DNA of 14,262 bases. Source: Accumulibacter sp. (lineage in GTDB: Bacteria; Pseudomonadota; Gammaproteobacteria; Burkholderiales; Rhodocyclaceae). A program made the position numbers and the translations under genes. The stretch spans positions 1-14,262 of the forward strand of contig JAITAJ010000194.1 in the NCBI GenBank assembly GCA_031284185.1. The letters run 5' to 3'. Shown here one piece after another: positions 8,061 through 14,120 of this stretch; the stretch's first letter is position 1, and each line of letters opens with the position of its first letter. The notes under the pieces were generated by a model. It ran no database searches. It saw nothing but the letters and a program-made list of their open reading frames with translations, and was not told the DNA's origin.

Positions 8061-10046
8061 TCACGCGGCGACGGATGACGGCCGTTCCTCTTTCTGCCGG
8101 GCCATTTCGTCGGGCGGCTCGGGCGAGTCGGTGGCGGCGAGGGCGCGGCGGACGGCTTCGCCGGCGTTTTCCACGTCCCGCAGCTCGTCGAGCAACTGGC
8201 GTTCGGCATGGGCCAGCTCATCGAGGCGCTCATCCAGCGTGCCTGTCGCCTGATGGATGCGCTTGATGCTTTCCAGGCGGCGCCTGAGTTGAATCTGGCG
8301 TTCCCTGATCTGCGTCTCCATCGGCGCGATCAGCAGCTTGAGCCAGGATTCGGCGTCGCGGTTGGCGCTCTCGAACGCGCGCACGGCCTGGTGCGTGACC
8401 TCCCTGAAAAAGCGTTTCGTGATCCGTTGCTTGTCGTGCCTCATCAACTGGAAGGCCGTGTTCACGTGAGCATCGCACCACTGTTCCAGCCGGACGATCT
8501 CCTGACGATGGCGGGTCAGCGAGAATCGGGCGGGGCGGCTCAGTTTGAGACCGTACTCGACGATGAATTTTTTCTGGATGGCCTCGATCATCTCCATTAT
8601 TTCCCCGATGTCCGCTTCCGACTCGTTCAAGCGGCGTTGCGCCTCGGCGAAAAAACCGCGCATGGCCTCCGACAAGGCGCGCGACAATCTGGCATCGAGC
8701 ATCGCCTGACGTGTCGACGCGGTCAGCGCGCGCAGCGAATCCAGTCCGAGGTGCCCGAAAAGCTGATTGGTCAGCCGCGAGAAAATGCTGCGCGTGGCGT
8801 AGAAGCGCTGCAAGCCGGTCTCGAACTCTTCCTTTTCCACCCGGACCTTGCCAATCATGTAGTCGATGACGCCCCTGTTCTTGCCGCGCAGTTCGGACAA
8901 TTCCCCGCGCTGTTCGCGCAGCCCGGAAAGCCGCGCGTCGAGCAAGCCGCGCGCGTGCGCGTAGATGTCGTCGAACTCGGCGCTGATGCCCTCCCGCATG
9001 ATGTCCCGCTTGGCGGGAATCAGTTCATCCGAGAGCGCGTGCTCCAGCATCAGCAGCCGGCTGCGCTCAAGCAGCGCCTCGTTGCCGTTGACCCTCGCCA
9101 CCAGCCCCTTCTGGGCGGAAACCGGAAATATCCGGTCGGGGCGCAGTCCCAGCGTTTGCGCGCTTTCCCGGACCTGCCGGTCGATCTCGTCCGCGATCTC
9201 CGCCTCCGATTTGAGACCGTCCCACAGACCGTCGATCTTGTTCAGCACCACGATGCGGCCGTGGGTGAGCTTGCCCGGATGGCCGATGTGCTCATTCCAG
9301 ACGGTGAGATCGGACTGCGTCACGCCGGTGTCGGCGGCCAGGATGAACAGGATGGCGTGAGCGCTGGGCAGCAGCGACAGCGTGAGTTCGGGTTCCACGC
9401 CGACGGCATTCAGGCCGGGCGTGTCCAGTATGACCAGGCCCTGCCGCAGCAAGGGATGCGGATAATTGATGAGGGCGTGACGCCAGCGCGGAATTTCGAC
9501 CTGACCCTCCGCGTCGGCTTTCGCGGCATGTTCCCCCTCTTCGGGGAAGCCCAGGCGGGTGGCGGTTTCCCGCGAGACCCGGCGCACCTCGCTGACGGAG
9601 CGCAAGGTTTCCTGCAAGGCGTCCGGAGAATCGATGTCCAGCGGCAGGGATATCCACTCCGCCGGCAGGTGCCTATAGTCATTGATGCTGGTATCGGTTT
9701 CGCGGGTCTCGATCGGCAGCAAGTCGATACAGGGTTCCTTGCCGGGGTCGCACATCAACTCGGTCGGGCACATCGTCGTGCGCCCGACCGTCGAGGGCAG
9801 CATGCGATTGTGGTGACAGGCGAAGAAAATGGCGTTGATGAGTTCCGACTTGCCACGGGAAAACTCGGCGACGAACGCGATTTTCAAGCGATCCTCGCGC
9901 AATTTATCGAACAGGCGCTCAAAGCGCAGATCGGTCTGGGTATCGCTGAGCGTGTTGTCAGCGAGCCAGCGGCGAAAATCGACCAAACTCTCCGAGAGCC
10001 GGTCACGCCATTCGGAATAGGCGGTGAACTGTCGGGCAAGCGCCAT
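8061..10046 (-). CDS. Dynamin-like large GTPase
   Basis: This 661-residue protein has the GTPase motifs of bacterial dynamin-like proteins. G1 is EFSRGKSELINA (about 61-72). The G2 threonines are in TVGRTTMCPTEL (86-97). G3 is DTPGL (208-212) and G4 is NKID (269-272). Beyond about residue 350 it is predicted to be mostly long charged helices (for example RERQIQLRRRLESIKRIHQ, DERLDELAHAERQLL), as expected of a dynamin stalk. No clear membrane helix is seen, but dynamins often bind membranes peripherally. Bacterial relatives act in membrane remodelling, repair or stress. It is transcribed alone, convergent with the ferredoxin, and starts 52 bases from repeat R5. The ATG at 10046 gives a natural helical N-terminus. 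A GGGA about 8 bases upstream may be its ribosome site. Confidence 0.88.
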   Translation of the reverse strand: MALARQFTAYSEWRDRLSESLVDFRRWLADNTLSDTQTDLRFERLFDKLREDRLKIAFVAEFSRGKSELINAIFFACHHNRMLPSTVGRTTMCPTELMCDPGKEPCIDLLPIETRETDTSINDYRHLPAEWISLPLDIDSPDALQETLRSVSEVRRVSRETATRLGFPEEGEHAAKADAEGQVEIPRWRHALINYPHPLLRQGLVILDTPGLNAVGVEPELTLSLLPSAHAILFILAADTGVTQSDLTVWNEHIGHPGKLTHGRIVVLNKIDGLWDGLKSEAEIADEIDRQVRESAQTLGLRPDRIFPVSAQKGLVARVNGNEALLERSRLLMLEHALSDELIPAKRDIMREGISAEFDDIYAHARGLLDARLSGLREQRGELSELRGKNRGVIDYMIGKVRVEKEEFETGLQRFYATRSIFSRLTNQLFGHLGLDSLRALTASTRQAMLDARLSRALSEAMRGFFAEAQRRLNESEADIGEIMEMIEAIQKKFIVEYGLKLSRPARFSLTRHRQEIVRLEQWCDAHVNTAFQLMRHDKQRITKRFFREVTHQAVRAFESANRDAESWLKLLIAPMETQIRERQIQLRRRLESIKRIHQATGTLDERLDELAHAERQLLDELRDVENAGEAVRRALAATDSPEPPDEMARQKEERPSSVAA

Positions 10047-10098
10047 GACTCATCCCAAAAGAATATTTTCTCCGGCAACTGTACCACAGCCGAACGTT

Positions 10099-10218
10099 TC
10101 AGAGGACAGAAACTTGAGAAAACAGAAGACAGACGAACCGAGCGGTTTTCCTCCATCACCCGGCGCGAAGCGCCGCAAACTCATCTGTCTTCTGTCCTCT
10201 CAAACTTCTGTCCTCTGA
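10099..10218. repeat. Heptamer/hairpin repeat copy R5, best complete unit with 38-bp inverted ends
   Basis: This 120-bp unit is the clearest copy of the family. The left arm (10099-10136) starts tcagaggacagaaacttgag and ends acagaagacagacga. The right arm (10181-10218), read on the other strand, is the same at 33 of 38 positions, and all five differences are transitions. Between the arms are a shortened form of the palindrome (ccgagcgg, 10138-10145), the conserved tcctccatcaccc, and the mini-hairpin CGGCGC-GAA-GCGCCG (10161-10175). The right arm and hairpin encode the end of exbD. No transposase or clear target duplication is seen. Confidence 0.9.
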
Positions 10219-10623
10219 CCCTGGCCGACTGACGAAACCGATCTTGCCAAGTCCCGTTCGGGACGCGAGCGCCATGACGCGCGCGAGCGTTTCATATGGC
10301 GTGGCGGCGTCGGCCTGGATGTGGAGTTCCGGCGTCGGCTCACGGCCCGCCGCTTGCCGCATCAAGGTCTCCAGTTCCGCTTCGCCGGTGGCGGCGCCGT
10401 TCCAGAACAGCGTTCCGTCGGCCTCGATACCCAGTTGAATCGTGTCCGGTTGCATGTTGACGGCGACACTGTCGACGCGCGGCAGGTCGATCCTGACGGC
10501 ATGGGTCAACAATGGCGCGGCGACGATGAAGATGATGAGCAACACCAGCATCACGTCGATGAGCGGAATCATGTTGATGTCGGACTGCGACGCGCGACGC
10601 GCCGTCTGAGGATGAAAGGCCAT
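10156..10623 (-). CDS. exbD: Biopolymer transport protein ExbD (repeat-encoded C-terminus)
   Basis: ExbD is the proton-channel subunit of the TonB-ExbB-ExbD motor that energises outer-membrane receptors. The 155 residues begin with a short cytoplasmic part. A single membrane helix follows (INMIPLIDVMLVLLIIFIVAAPLL) with the essential aspartate at D23, and then a periplasmic domain (LHIQADAATPYETLARVMALASRTGLGKIGFV). Family members normally end just after GFVxxP. Here the frame runs on for 21 residues (GSEDRSLRGQKTD, then EFAALRAG) that are entirely repeat R5, stopping just past its mini-hairpin. The core looks intact, so it may still work. The start lies 2 bases after the exbB stop, implying coupled translation. 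Confidence 0.93.
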   Translation of the reverse strand: MAFHPQTARRASQSDINMIPLIDVMLVLLIIFIVAAPLLTHAVRIDLPRVDSVAVNMQPDTIQLGIEADGTLFWNGAATGEAELETLMRQAAGREPTPELHIQADAATPYETLARVMALASRTGLGKIGFVSRPGSEDRSLRGQKTDEFAALRAG

Positions 10624-10624
10624 G

Positions 10625-11374
10625 TCAGCGCGCTCCTTCGGCAGCCGGGGTCAACACGGAAGACGCGGACGCCGCCGGGAATCCGGCGGCTTTCAGCGAC
10701 GAAGCGAGACGCCCCAGACCGAGCAGACCGAACACGTCATGCGCGTGGCTTTCGAGTTCACCGACGAAATCGCGATTGAACCGGGTGAAGGCGTTGTAAG
10801 CCAGCACGGCGGGAATGGCGACGAAAAGACCGCAGGCGGTCATCACCAACGCCTCGCCGACCGGCCCGGCAACCTTGTCGAGACTGGCTTGCCCCGAAAC
10901 GCCGATCGAGAGCAGCGCGTGATAAATCCCCCACACGGTGCCGAACAGCCCGATGAAGGGCGCGGATGAGGCGACAGAGGCAAGGATCGTCAAACCGCCG
11001 TCGAGCCGGCGGCTTTCCCCGGCGACGGCGCGTTGCAGGGCGGCGGCGAGGAAGTCGTCCGGCGCGGCCATCTCGAAGGCGCGTTCGCCCCGCACCCCTT
11101 CCTTCAACAGGCGACAGGCCAGCAGACCCTCGCCGAGCACGTGGGCAAAGGGGTCGTCGCCGGGCCGTTCGCCGAACCTCCGGGCTTCGTCGCCGCGACG
11201 GAAGACCGCGAGAAAGGCCCGGCTTCGCGCCCGTATGGCCACGTACCGCCAGGACTTGACGGCAATCTGATACCACGACAACAGCGACATGGACGCCAGA
11301 ATGGCAAATGTGGACAGGCCGACGGCATCCGTCTGCGAGAGAAAATGGGCAAGACCAAAAGCGTTTTCCGACAT
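10625..11374 (-). CDS. exbB: Biopolymer transport protein ExbB (MotA/TolQ/ExbB family)
   Basis: ExbB is the inner-membrane scaffold of the TonB motor, forming the proton channel with ExbD. The 249 residues have the family pattern. A first helix lies near the N-terminus (TFAILASMSLLSWYQIAV, about 22-40) and a long cytoplasmic loop follows. The second helix is around ILASVASSAPFIGLFGTVWGIYHAL (about 130-155). The third is in GEALVMTACGLFVAIPAVLAYNAF (about 172-196), where the conserved threonine faces the proton path. The last 30 residues are an Ala/Ser-rich tail. The gene starts 3 bases after the tonB stop and ends 1 base before exbD, so the three form a tight operon. TolQ is the alternative, but the adjacent tonB and the riboswitch argue for ExbB. 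Confidence 0.94.
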   Translation of the reverse strand: MSENAFGLAHFLSQTDAVGLSTFAILASMSLLSWYQIAVKSWRYVAIRARSRAFLAVFRRGDEARRFGERPGDDPFAHVLGEGLLACRLLKEGVRGERAFEMAAPDDFLAAALQRAVAGESRRLDGGLTILASVASSAPFIGLFGTVWGIYHALLSIGVSGQASLDKVAGPVGEALVMTACGLFVAIPAVLAYNAFTRFNRDFVGELESHAHDVFGLLGLGRLASSLKAAGFPAASASSVLTPAAEGAR

Positions 11375-11377
11375 GAT

Positions 11378-12238
11378 TTAACTCTCCAGTTTGAATTGAA
11401 TGGGCACCAACACCCAGGCGGGAACATTTTTCCGTCCCTGGCGGGCGGGCACGAAACGCCAGCGCCAGACGGCATCCATCGCCGCCCGGTCGAGCCGCTC
11501 GGAACCGCTGCCCTGATGCGGCCGCACCTCGTCGGCGCGGCCATCCACGGTGATGTGAACCCGCAACACCACCTTGCCTTCTTCGTTCATGCGCCGGGCG
11601 ACGGGCGGGTAGTCGGGCGGGGGATTGGCAAGATAGGCCGCCCTGTAGTCCGGCCCGACGTATTCGGATTCGCCGCCGCCACTGCCCTGCCCCGCGCCGC
11701 CACCACCGCCGCCCCGTCCCGCGCCGCCGCCTGAAGAGGCCGCCGGGACGCCGGAAGACGAAGGCGCGGGAGCGGCTTCCGCTCCCGCGTTTTCCGTCCC
11801 CGCGCTTTCCGTCGGCGGCACCGTGACAGACTCGCCTTCCGATATCGGCTGGCTGGACTCCGTCGCCAGAATCGGCGGGGATTCGACCGGACGTGGACGC
11901 GACCGTTCGGCCGGACGCGGCCTGGGCCGCGGACGCGGCGGTTCGATCCGGGGAGGTTCCGGCACGATTCGCGGAGGTTCCGGCGCGGTTCGAGGCGCTT
12001 CCGGCGCGGCTTGCGGAGCTTCCTGAGCGGAGGGCCGCGCGGCAGCGCCGGCGGATCCTTCCCCGGCGATCCACTGTGCCCGCAACACGCTGGGAGGGAC
12101 GATGTTCAGCGATACGCGCGCGCGCAGCGCCACGGACGCGCCAAGTCCGTGCGCTGCCACGACCAGGGCCAGCAACAGGGTGCGGACGCGCAGGGGAAGC
12201 TCCGGCGCTTCGTTCCGCCAGATCGCCGCGCCCGTCAT
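11378..12238 (-). CDS. tonB: TonB energy-transducing protein
   Basis: TonB carries energy from ExbB/ExbD to outer-membrane receptors. The 286-residue form has an N-terminal membrane anchor (TLLLALVVAAHGLGASVAL, 20-38) and a long periplasmic spacer rich in Pro, Arg and Glu (PRPRPRPRP at 101-109). A glycine run (about 169-189) precedes the C-terminal receptor-contact domain (197-286) with PPPDYPPVARRMNEEGKVVLRV, VDGRADEV and AVWRWRFVPAR. I chose ATG 12238 because it puts the anchor near the start. The frame is open up to 12439, so a longer form cannot be excluded. The ATG overlaps the stop of a 74-codon upstream frame (ATGA). A cobalamin riboswitch about 370 bases upstream suggests a dedicated B12/corrinoid uptake TonB. 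No btuB receptor gene is in the window. Confidence 0.92.
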   Translation of the reverse strand: MTGAAIWRNEAPELPLRVRTLLLALVVAAHGLGASVALRARVSLNIVPPSVLRAQWIAGEGSAGAAARPSAQEAPQAAPEAPRTAPEPPRIVPEPPRIEPPRPRPRPRPAERSRPRPVESPPILATESSQPISEGESVTVPPTESAGTENAGAEAAPAPSSSGVPAASSGGGAGRGGGGGGAGQGSGGGESEYVGPDYRAAYLANPPPDYPPVARRMNEEGKVVLRVHITVDGRADEVRPHQGSGSERLDRAAMDAVWRWRFVPARQGRKNVPAWVLVPIQFKLES

Positions 12239-12459
12239 CGCAAAACCGGCTCCGGCTTGAAACACGGCCCGCAAGAAAGGCGTGAGGCCCGGAATCCTTG
12301 GCTTCTCATGGCCGGGGCCTCGACCGAAGCCGGCATCGCCTCGTCGCGCGTCGCGGGAACGGCGAACGGCGGCGCGCGCGGCGGTTCGGCGCCGCCCGGC
12401 GGAAGGAGGGCCGAAGGAATCGGTTTCAGGGATTCGCAAGGAAACGATTCGTGTCGCAT
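12235..12459 (-). CDS. Possible 74-residue protein between cobalamin riboswitch and tonB
   Basis: I do not recognise this frame. It starts ATG at 12457-12459 with GGAG 6 bases upstream, a good ribosome binding site. It ends TGA at 12235-12237, overlapping the tonB ATG by 4 bases. The product is Pro/Ala-rich (LKPIPSALLPPGGAEPPRAPP) with cysteines at 8, 63 and 66, the last two as CGPC, and no clear signal or membrane segment. In its favour are the ribosome site, the coupled overlap and the otherwise empty 370-base leader after the riboswitch. Against it, the overlapping tonB frame is also open here and high GC leaves many chance frames. It may be a small B12-regulated protein or only a translated leader. 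Confidence 0.35.
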   Translation of the reverse strand: MRHESFPCESLKPIPSALLPPGGAEPPRAPPFAVPATRDEAMPASVEAPAMRSQGFRASRLSCGPCFKPEPVLR

Positions 12460-12572
12460 GGCATACTCCGGCAAGACCGCCCGCCTGCGAACGACAGCCA
12501 CCCGGACGCGATCGATGCCGCGCGATGACGATTGCCGACGCCCACTTCCCCGCGGACGGTCTGTTGCAATGA

Positions 12573-12601
12573 CCCGCGCGGCAGGAAATTCACCGCGCGG
12601 G
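12573..12601 (-). promoter_or_regulatory. Hairpin just after the tonB riboswitch (possible expression platform)
   Basis: A perfect 9-bp stem cccgcgcgg/ccgcgcggg with an 11-base loop starts about 11 bases after the end of the conserved riboswitch core. It is well placed to be the switching structure. No run of U follows on the minus strand, so it does not look like a standard intrinsic terminator. It is also over 100 bases from the nearest likely start codon. Confidence 0.5.
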
Positions 12602-12611
12602 CGTTCAAACG

Positions 12612-12848
12612 ACGGGCCGGTCTCCGGACTCGCAAGCCGACATCAAAAACCGGGGCGCGCCGCCTTCCCAAAGTACCGGCACGACGTTCGAGACGTCATG
12701 GCCGGCGGATCCAGTGGCTGGCCGTTCCGTCGGAACGACCACGGCGCGCCTGCGCTTGCTTACCGTTGCGGGGGCAGTCAGGGCCTTGCGCGAACGCGCG
12801 CACCCTGTTCCCGTTTAACCCTGCCGCAAAAGCGGCACGGACACCCAT
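12612..12848 (-). ncRNA. Cobalamin riboswitch (upstream of tonB-exbB-exbD)
   Basis: On the minus strand the conserved parts of the cobalamin aptamer appear in the right order: GGGTGTCCGTGCCGC with a short hairpin, GGTTAAACGGGAACAGGGTG, GACTGCCCCCGCAACGGTAA, the B12-box-like GCCACTGG, TTGGGAAGGCGG, and GAGTCCGGAGACCGGCC at the 3' end. This is a complete, canonical aptamer. Such riboswitches lower expression when adenosylcobalamin or a related corrinoid is plentiful. It lies in the leader of the tonB transcript, so the operon is predicted to be induced by B12 shortage. Exact ends are approximate. Confidence 0.93.
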
Positions 12849-12858
12849 TGTTCATGGT

Positions 12859-12892
12859 TCGACCGGCGCGGCGTTCATGCCGCGCCGGTCGA
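12859..12892 (-). promoter_or_regulatory. Strong 14-bp hairpin at the predicted 5' end of the tonB leader
   Basis: tcgaccggcgcggc and its perfect complement gccgcgccggtcga flank a 6-base loop (12873-12878). It lies 11 bases before the riboswitch core and right at the place where transcription from the TATAAT box at 12899-12904 should begin. No U-run follows on either strand, so it is not an obvious terminator. It could protect the 5' end of the mRNA or be a protein-binding palindrome in the DNA. Confidence 0.6.
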
Positions 12893-12898
12893 GCGGGA

Positions 12899-12927
12899 AT
12901 TATAACCTCCAGAAACGGGAAGCGAAA
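12899..12927 (-). promoter_or_regulatory. Probable promoter of the tonB operon
   Basis: A perfect minus-strand TATAAT (complement of 12899-12904) stands out in very GC-rich DNA. At 17 bp spacing the -35 position reads TTTCGC (complement of 12922-12927), a poor match. The predicted start point at about 12891-12893 is at the base of the 14-bp hairpin, and the riboswitch follows. The position fits a promoter for the riboswitch-controlled operon. Confidence 0.55.
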
Positions 12928-12929
12928 CG

Positions 12930-13224
12930 GATCGTGGAAAACCGGAAGATTCTCCGATGGACGATCCCGTCACGCTTTTTTCGCGTCAAGCGTCGGCGGA
13001 GGTGCCGGGCTTTCGCGCCACGGCCTGAATTCCCATCATCCACGCGCGTCGCCGAAGCGATGGCGGATAGAGCGGTCGCGCTGTCGGCGGGCCGGGACGA
13101 TTCCGGCGCGGCGCCTTGCGGCGGAGGCAAGGCGCTCTGTCCGGTGCCGGATGAGGCCGTGACGCCGCCGGCGGTAAAAAACGAAGACGCGGTTTTCCAC
13201 AGGACGCCGGTTTCCTGACGCCCG
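12930..13224. other. Spacer between the two divergent cobalamin-regulated transcripts
   Basis: About 300 bp without a gene I can support. Visible structures are ggatcgt/acgatcc (12929-12935 and 12961-12967) followed by a T-run (12975-12981), and a 9-bp stem gcgccttgc/gcaaggcgc (13111-13119 and 13127-13135). A short stretch resembling an IS3-family transposase lies on the minus strand at 12986-13068. Long frames through this region on either strand have no recognisable protein features. Confidence 0.5.
12986..13068 (-). pseudogene. Possible remnant of an IS3-family transposase (OrfB)
   Basis: The minus-strand translation YPPSLRRRAWMMGIQAVARKP continues GTSADA and stop. It resembles the RRVxRLMRxMGIxAxxxKPxTS stretch near the start of IS3-family OrfB, before the integrase core. 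Only about 27 codons match and the frame ends at TGA 12986-12988, so nothing functional remains. The match is from memory and short; chance similarity is possible. Confidence 0.3.
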
Positions 13225-13233
13225 TGCTATTCT
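13225..13233 (+). promoter_or_regulatory. Possible extended -10 promoter for cobO
   Basis: TGCTATTCT fits the extended -10 pattern TGnTAnnnT and lies about 10-20 bases before the cobalamin riboswitch core, as expected for its promoter. No good -35 hexamer is visible at the usual spacing. Confidence 0.35.
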
Positions 13234-13239
13234 CGCCGC

Positions 13240-13365
13240 GTCGATTCGGCACACGGTCGCGCGGGGTGGAACGGGAAGTCCGGTGACGCCGGGGAGCGCC
13301 TCCTCCGTCAGTCTGGCGCTGTCCCCGCTGCCGCAAGTCCGACGTGGAGAACCGGCCCGACGACG
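13240..13365 (+). ncRNA. Cobalamin riboswitch, compact or divergent form (upstream of cobO)
   Basis: The 5' half matches the cobalamin aptamer: CGGTCGCGCGGGGTGGAACG, GGGAAGTCCGGTGACGCCGG and GGCGCTGTCCCCGCTGCCGC, with ggggagcgcc able to pair with ggcgctgtcccc. The 3' half differs from the tonB copy. CAAGTCCGACGTGGAGAACC leading into GGCC follows almost at once, with no GCCACTG or GGGAAGGC block between. A gccacgg occurs later (about 13419) but out of order. About 130 further bases lie before the cobO start and could hold the expression platform. Repression of cobO by adenosylcobalamin is the likely role. Confidence 0.7.
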
Positions 13366-13495
13366 ACGAAATTTGACGCTCCGGGGATTGGCCGCGGACG
13401 GACGAGTTCCTTGCCACGGTTTGCGTGTTCTCGCTCCACATGCCGCCCAAGCCTCCACGCCCGGGGAAGCTCCGCTCTGAACGGAATGGATTCGG

Positions 13496-14110
13496 ATGGA
13501 TTCGGTAGACGAGGAAAAACTGGCGCGCCGCGCGGCGCGGCTGCGGCGCAGGAAGGCCGTGGTCGATGCCGCCATCGCGCGCGCCGATGAGGAGCGCGGC
13601 GTGGTGATCGTCATCACGGGCAACGGCAAGGGGAAAACGACGTCCGCCTTTGGCACGCTCTTTCGCGCGCTGGGGCATGGGCAGCGCGTGGGGCTGGTGC
13701 AGTTCATCAAGGGAACGACGACCAGCGGCGAGATCGCTTTCCTCGAACAATGCGGTGGGGACGTGCGCTATCACGCCATGGCAACCGGCTTCACGTGGGA
13801 AACGCGGGATTGGGAAGCCGACCGCCGCGCTGCGGCGACCGCGTGGACGCACGCGCATGAAATGTTGCGCGACGAGCGGCTCGATCTCGTGGTGCTCGAT
13901 GAACTGACGTACATGCTCAAATACCGTTTTCTCGATGCGGCGGAAGTCGCTGCCGCCATCACCGCCCGGCCAAGGACGCAAAGCGTGGTGGCGACCGGAC
14001 GCGCCGCGCCTCCGGCGCTCCTGGAGATCGCGGATACGATCAGCGAAATCCGCGAAGTCCGCCACGCCTTCCACGCCGGGGTGAAGGCGCGGGCGGGCAT
14101 TGATTTCTGA
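13496..14110 (+). CDS. cobO: Corrinoid adenosyltransferase (cob(I)yrinic acid a,c-diamide adenosyltransferase)
   Basis: CobO (also called BtuR/CobA) transfers the 5'-deoxyadenosyl group of ATP to the Co(I) of corrinoids, making the coenzyme form in synthesis or salvage. The 204 residues contain the P-loop TGNGKGKTTSAFGTLFRALGH (about 41-61), the family stretch VGLVQFIKG, the W-rich FTWETRDWEADRRAA, LVVLDELTYMLKYRFLD and VATGRAAPPALLEIADTISE. The N-terminal 35 residues are charged and helical, as usual in this family. Length is normal. The ATG at 13496 follows a duplicated atggattcgg; the first ATG (13486) is out of frame. The upstream riboswitch and the divergent B12-controlled tonB operon support a corrinoid role. 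Confidence 0.95.
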   Translation: MDSVDEEKLARRAARLRRRKAVVDAAIARADEERGVVIVITGNGKGKTTSAFGTLFRALGHGQRVGLVQFIKGTTTSGEIAFLEQCGGDVRYHAMATGFTWETRDWEADRRAAATAWTHAHEMLRDERLDLVVLDELTYMLKYRFLDAAEVAAAITARPRTQSVVATGRAAPPALLEIADTISEIREVRHAFHAGVKARAGIDF

Positions 14111-14120
14111 GTTGCTCAGG

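Noticed and set aside
8208..10232. Long plus-strand open frame of 674 codons
   Set aside because: It is antisense to the dynamin-like GTPase gene, which has clear motifs. The plus-strand translation shows no family features, and long shadows are expected at this GC content.
12239..12439. 67-residue N-terminal extension of TonB
   Set aside because: It would place the membrane anchor about 87 residues in, unlike TonB proteins. The ATG at 12238 with coupled overlap is better, though the frame is open.
12929..12981. Inverted repeat followed by a T-run as a plus-strand terminator
   Set aside because: The T-run is about 8 bases from the stem, there is no plus-strand gene upstream, and the place overlaps the likely tonB promoter.
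12011..13162. Plus-strand open frame of 383 codons upstream of cobO
   Set aside because: It runs antisense through tonB and the minus-strand cobalamin riboswitch, is Arg-rich without domains, and has no supporting start context.
12532..13218. Plus-strand open frame of 228 codons between the riboswitches
   Set aside because: It overlaps the riboswitch, hairpin and promoter on the other strand, and its composition looks like random high-GC translation.
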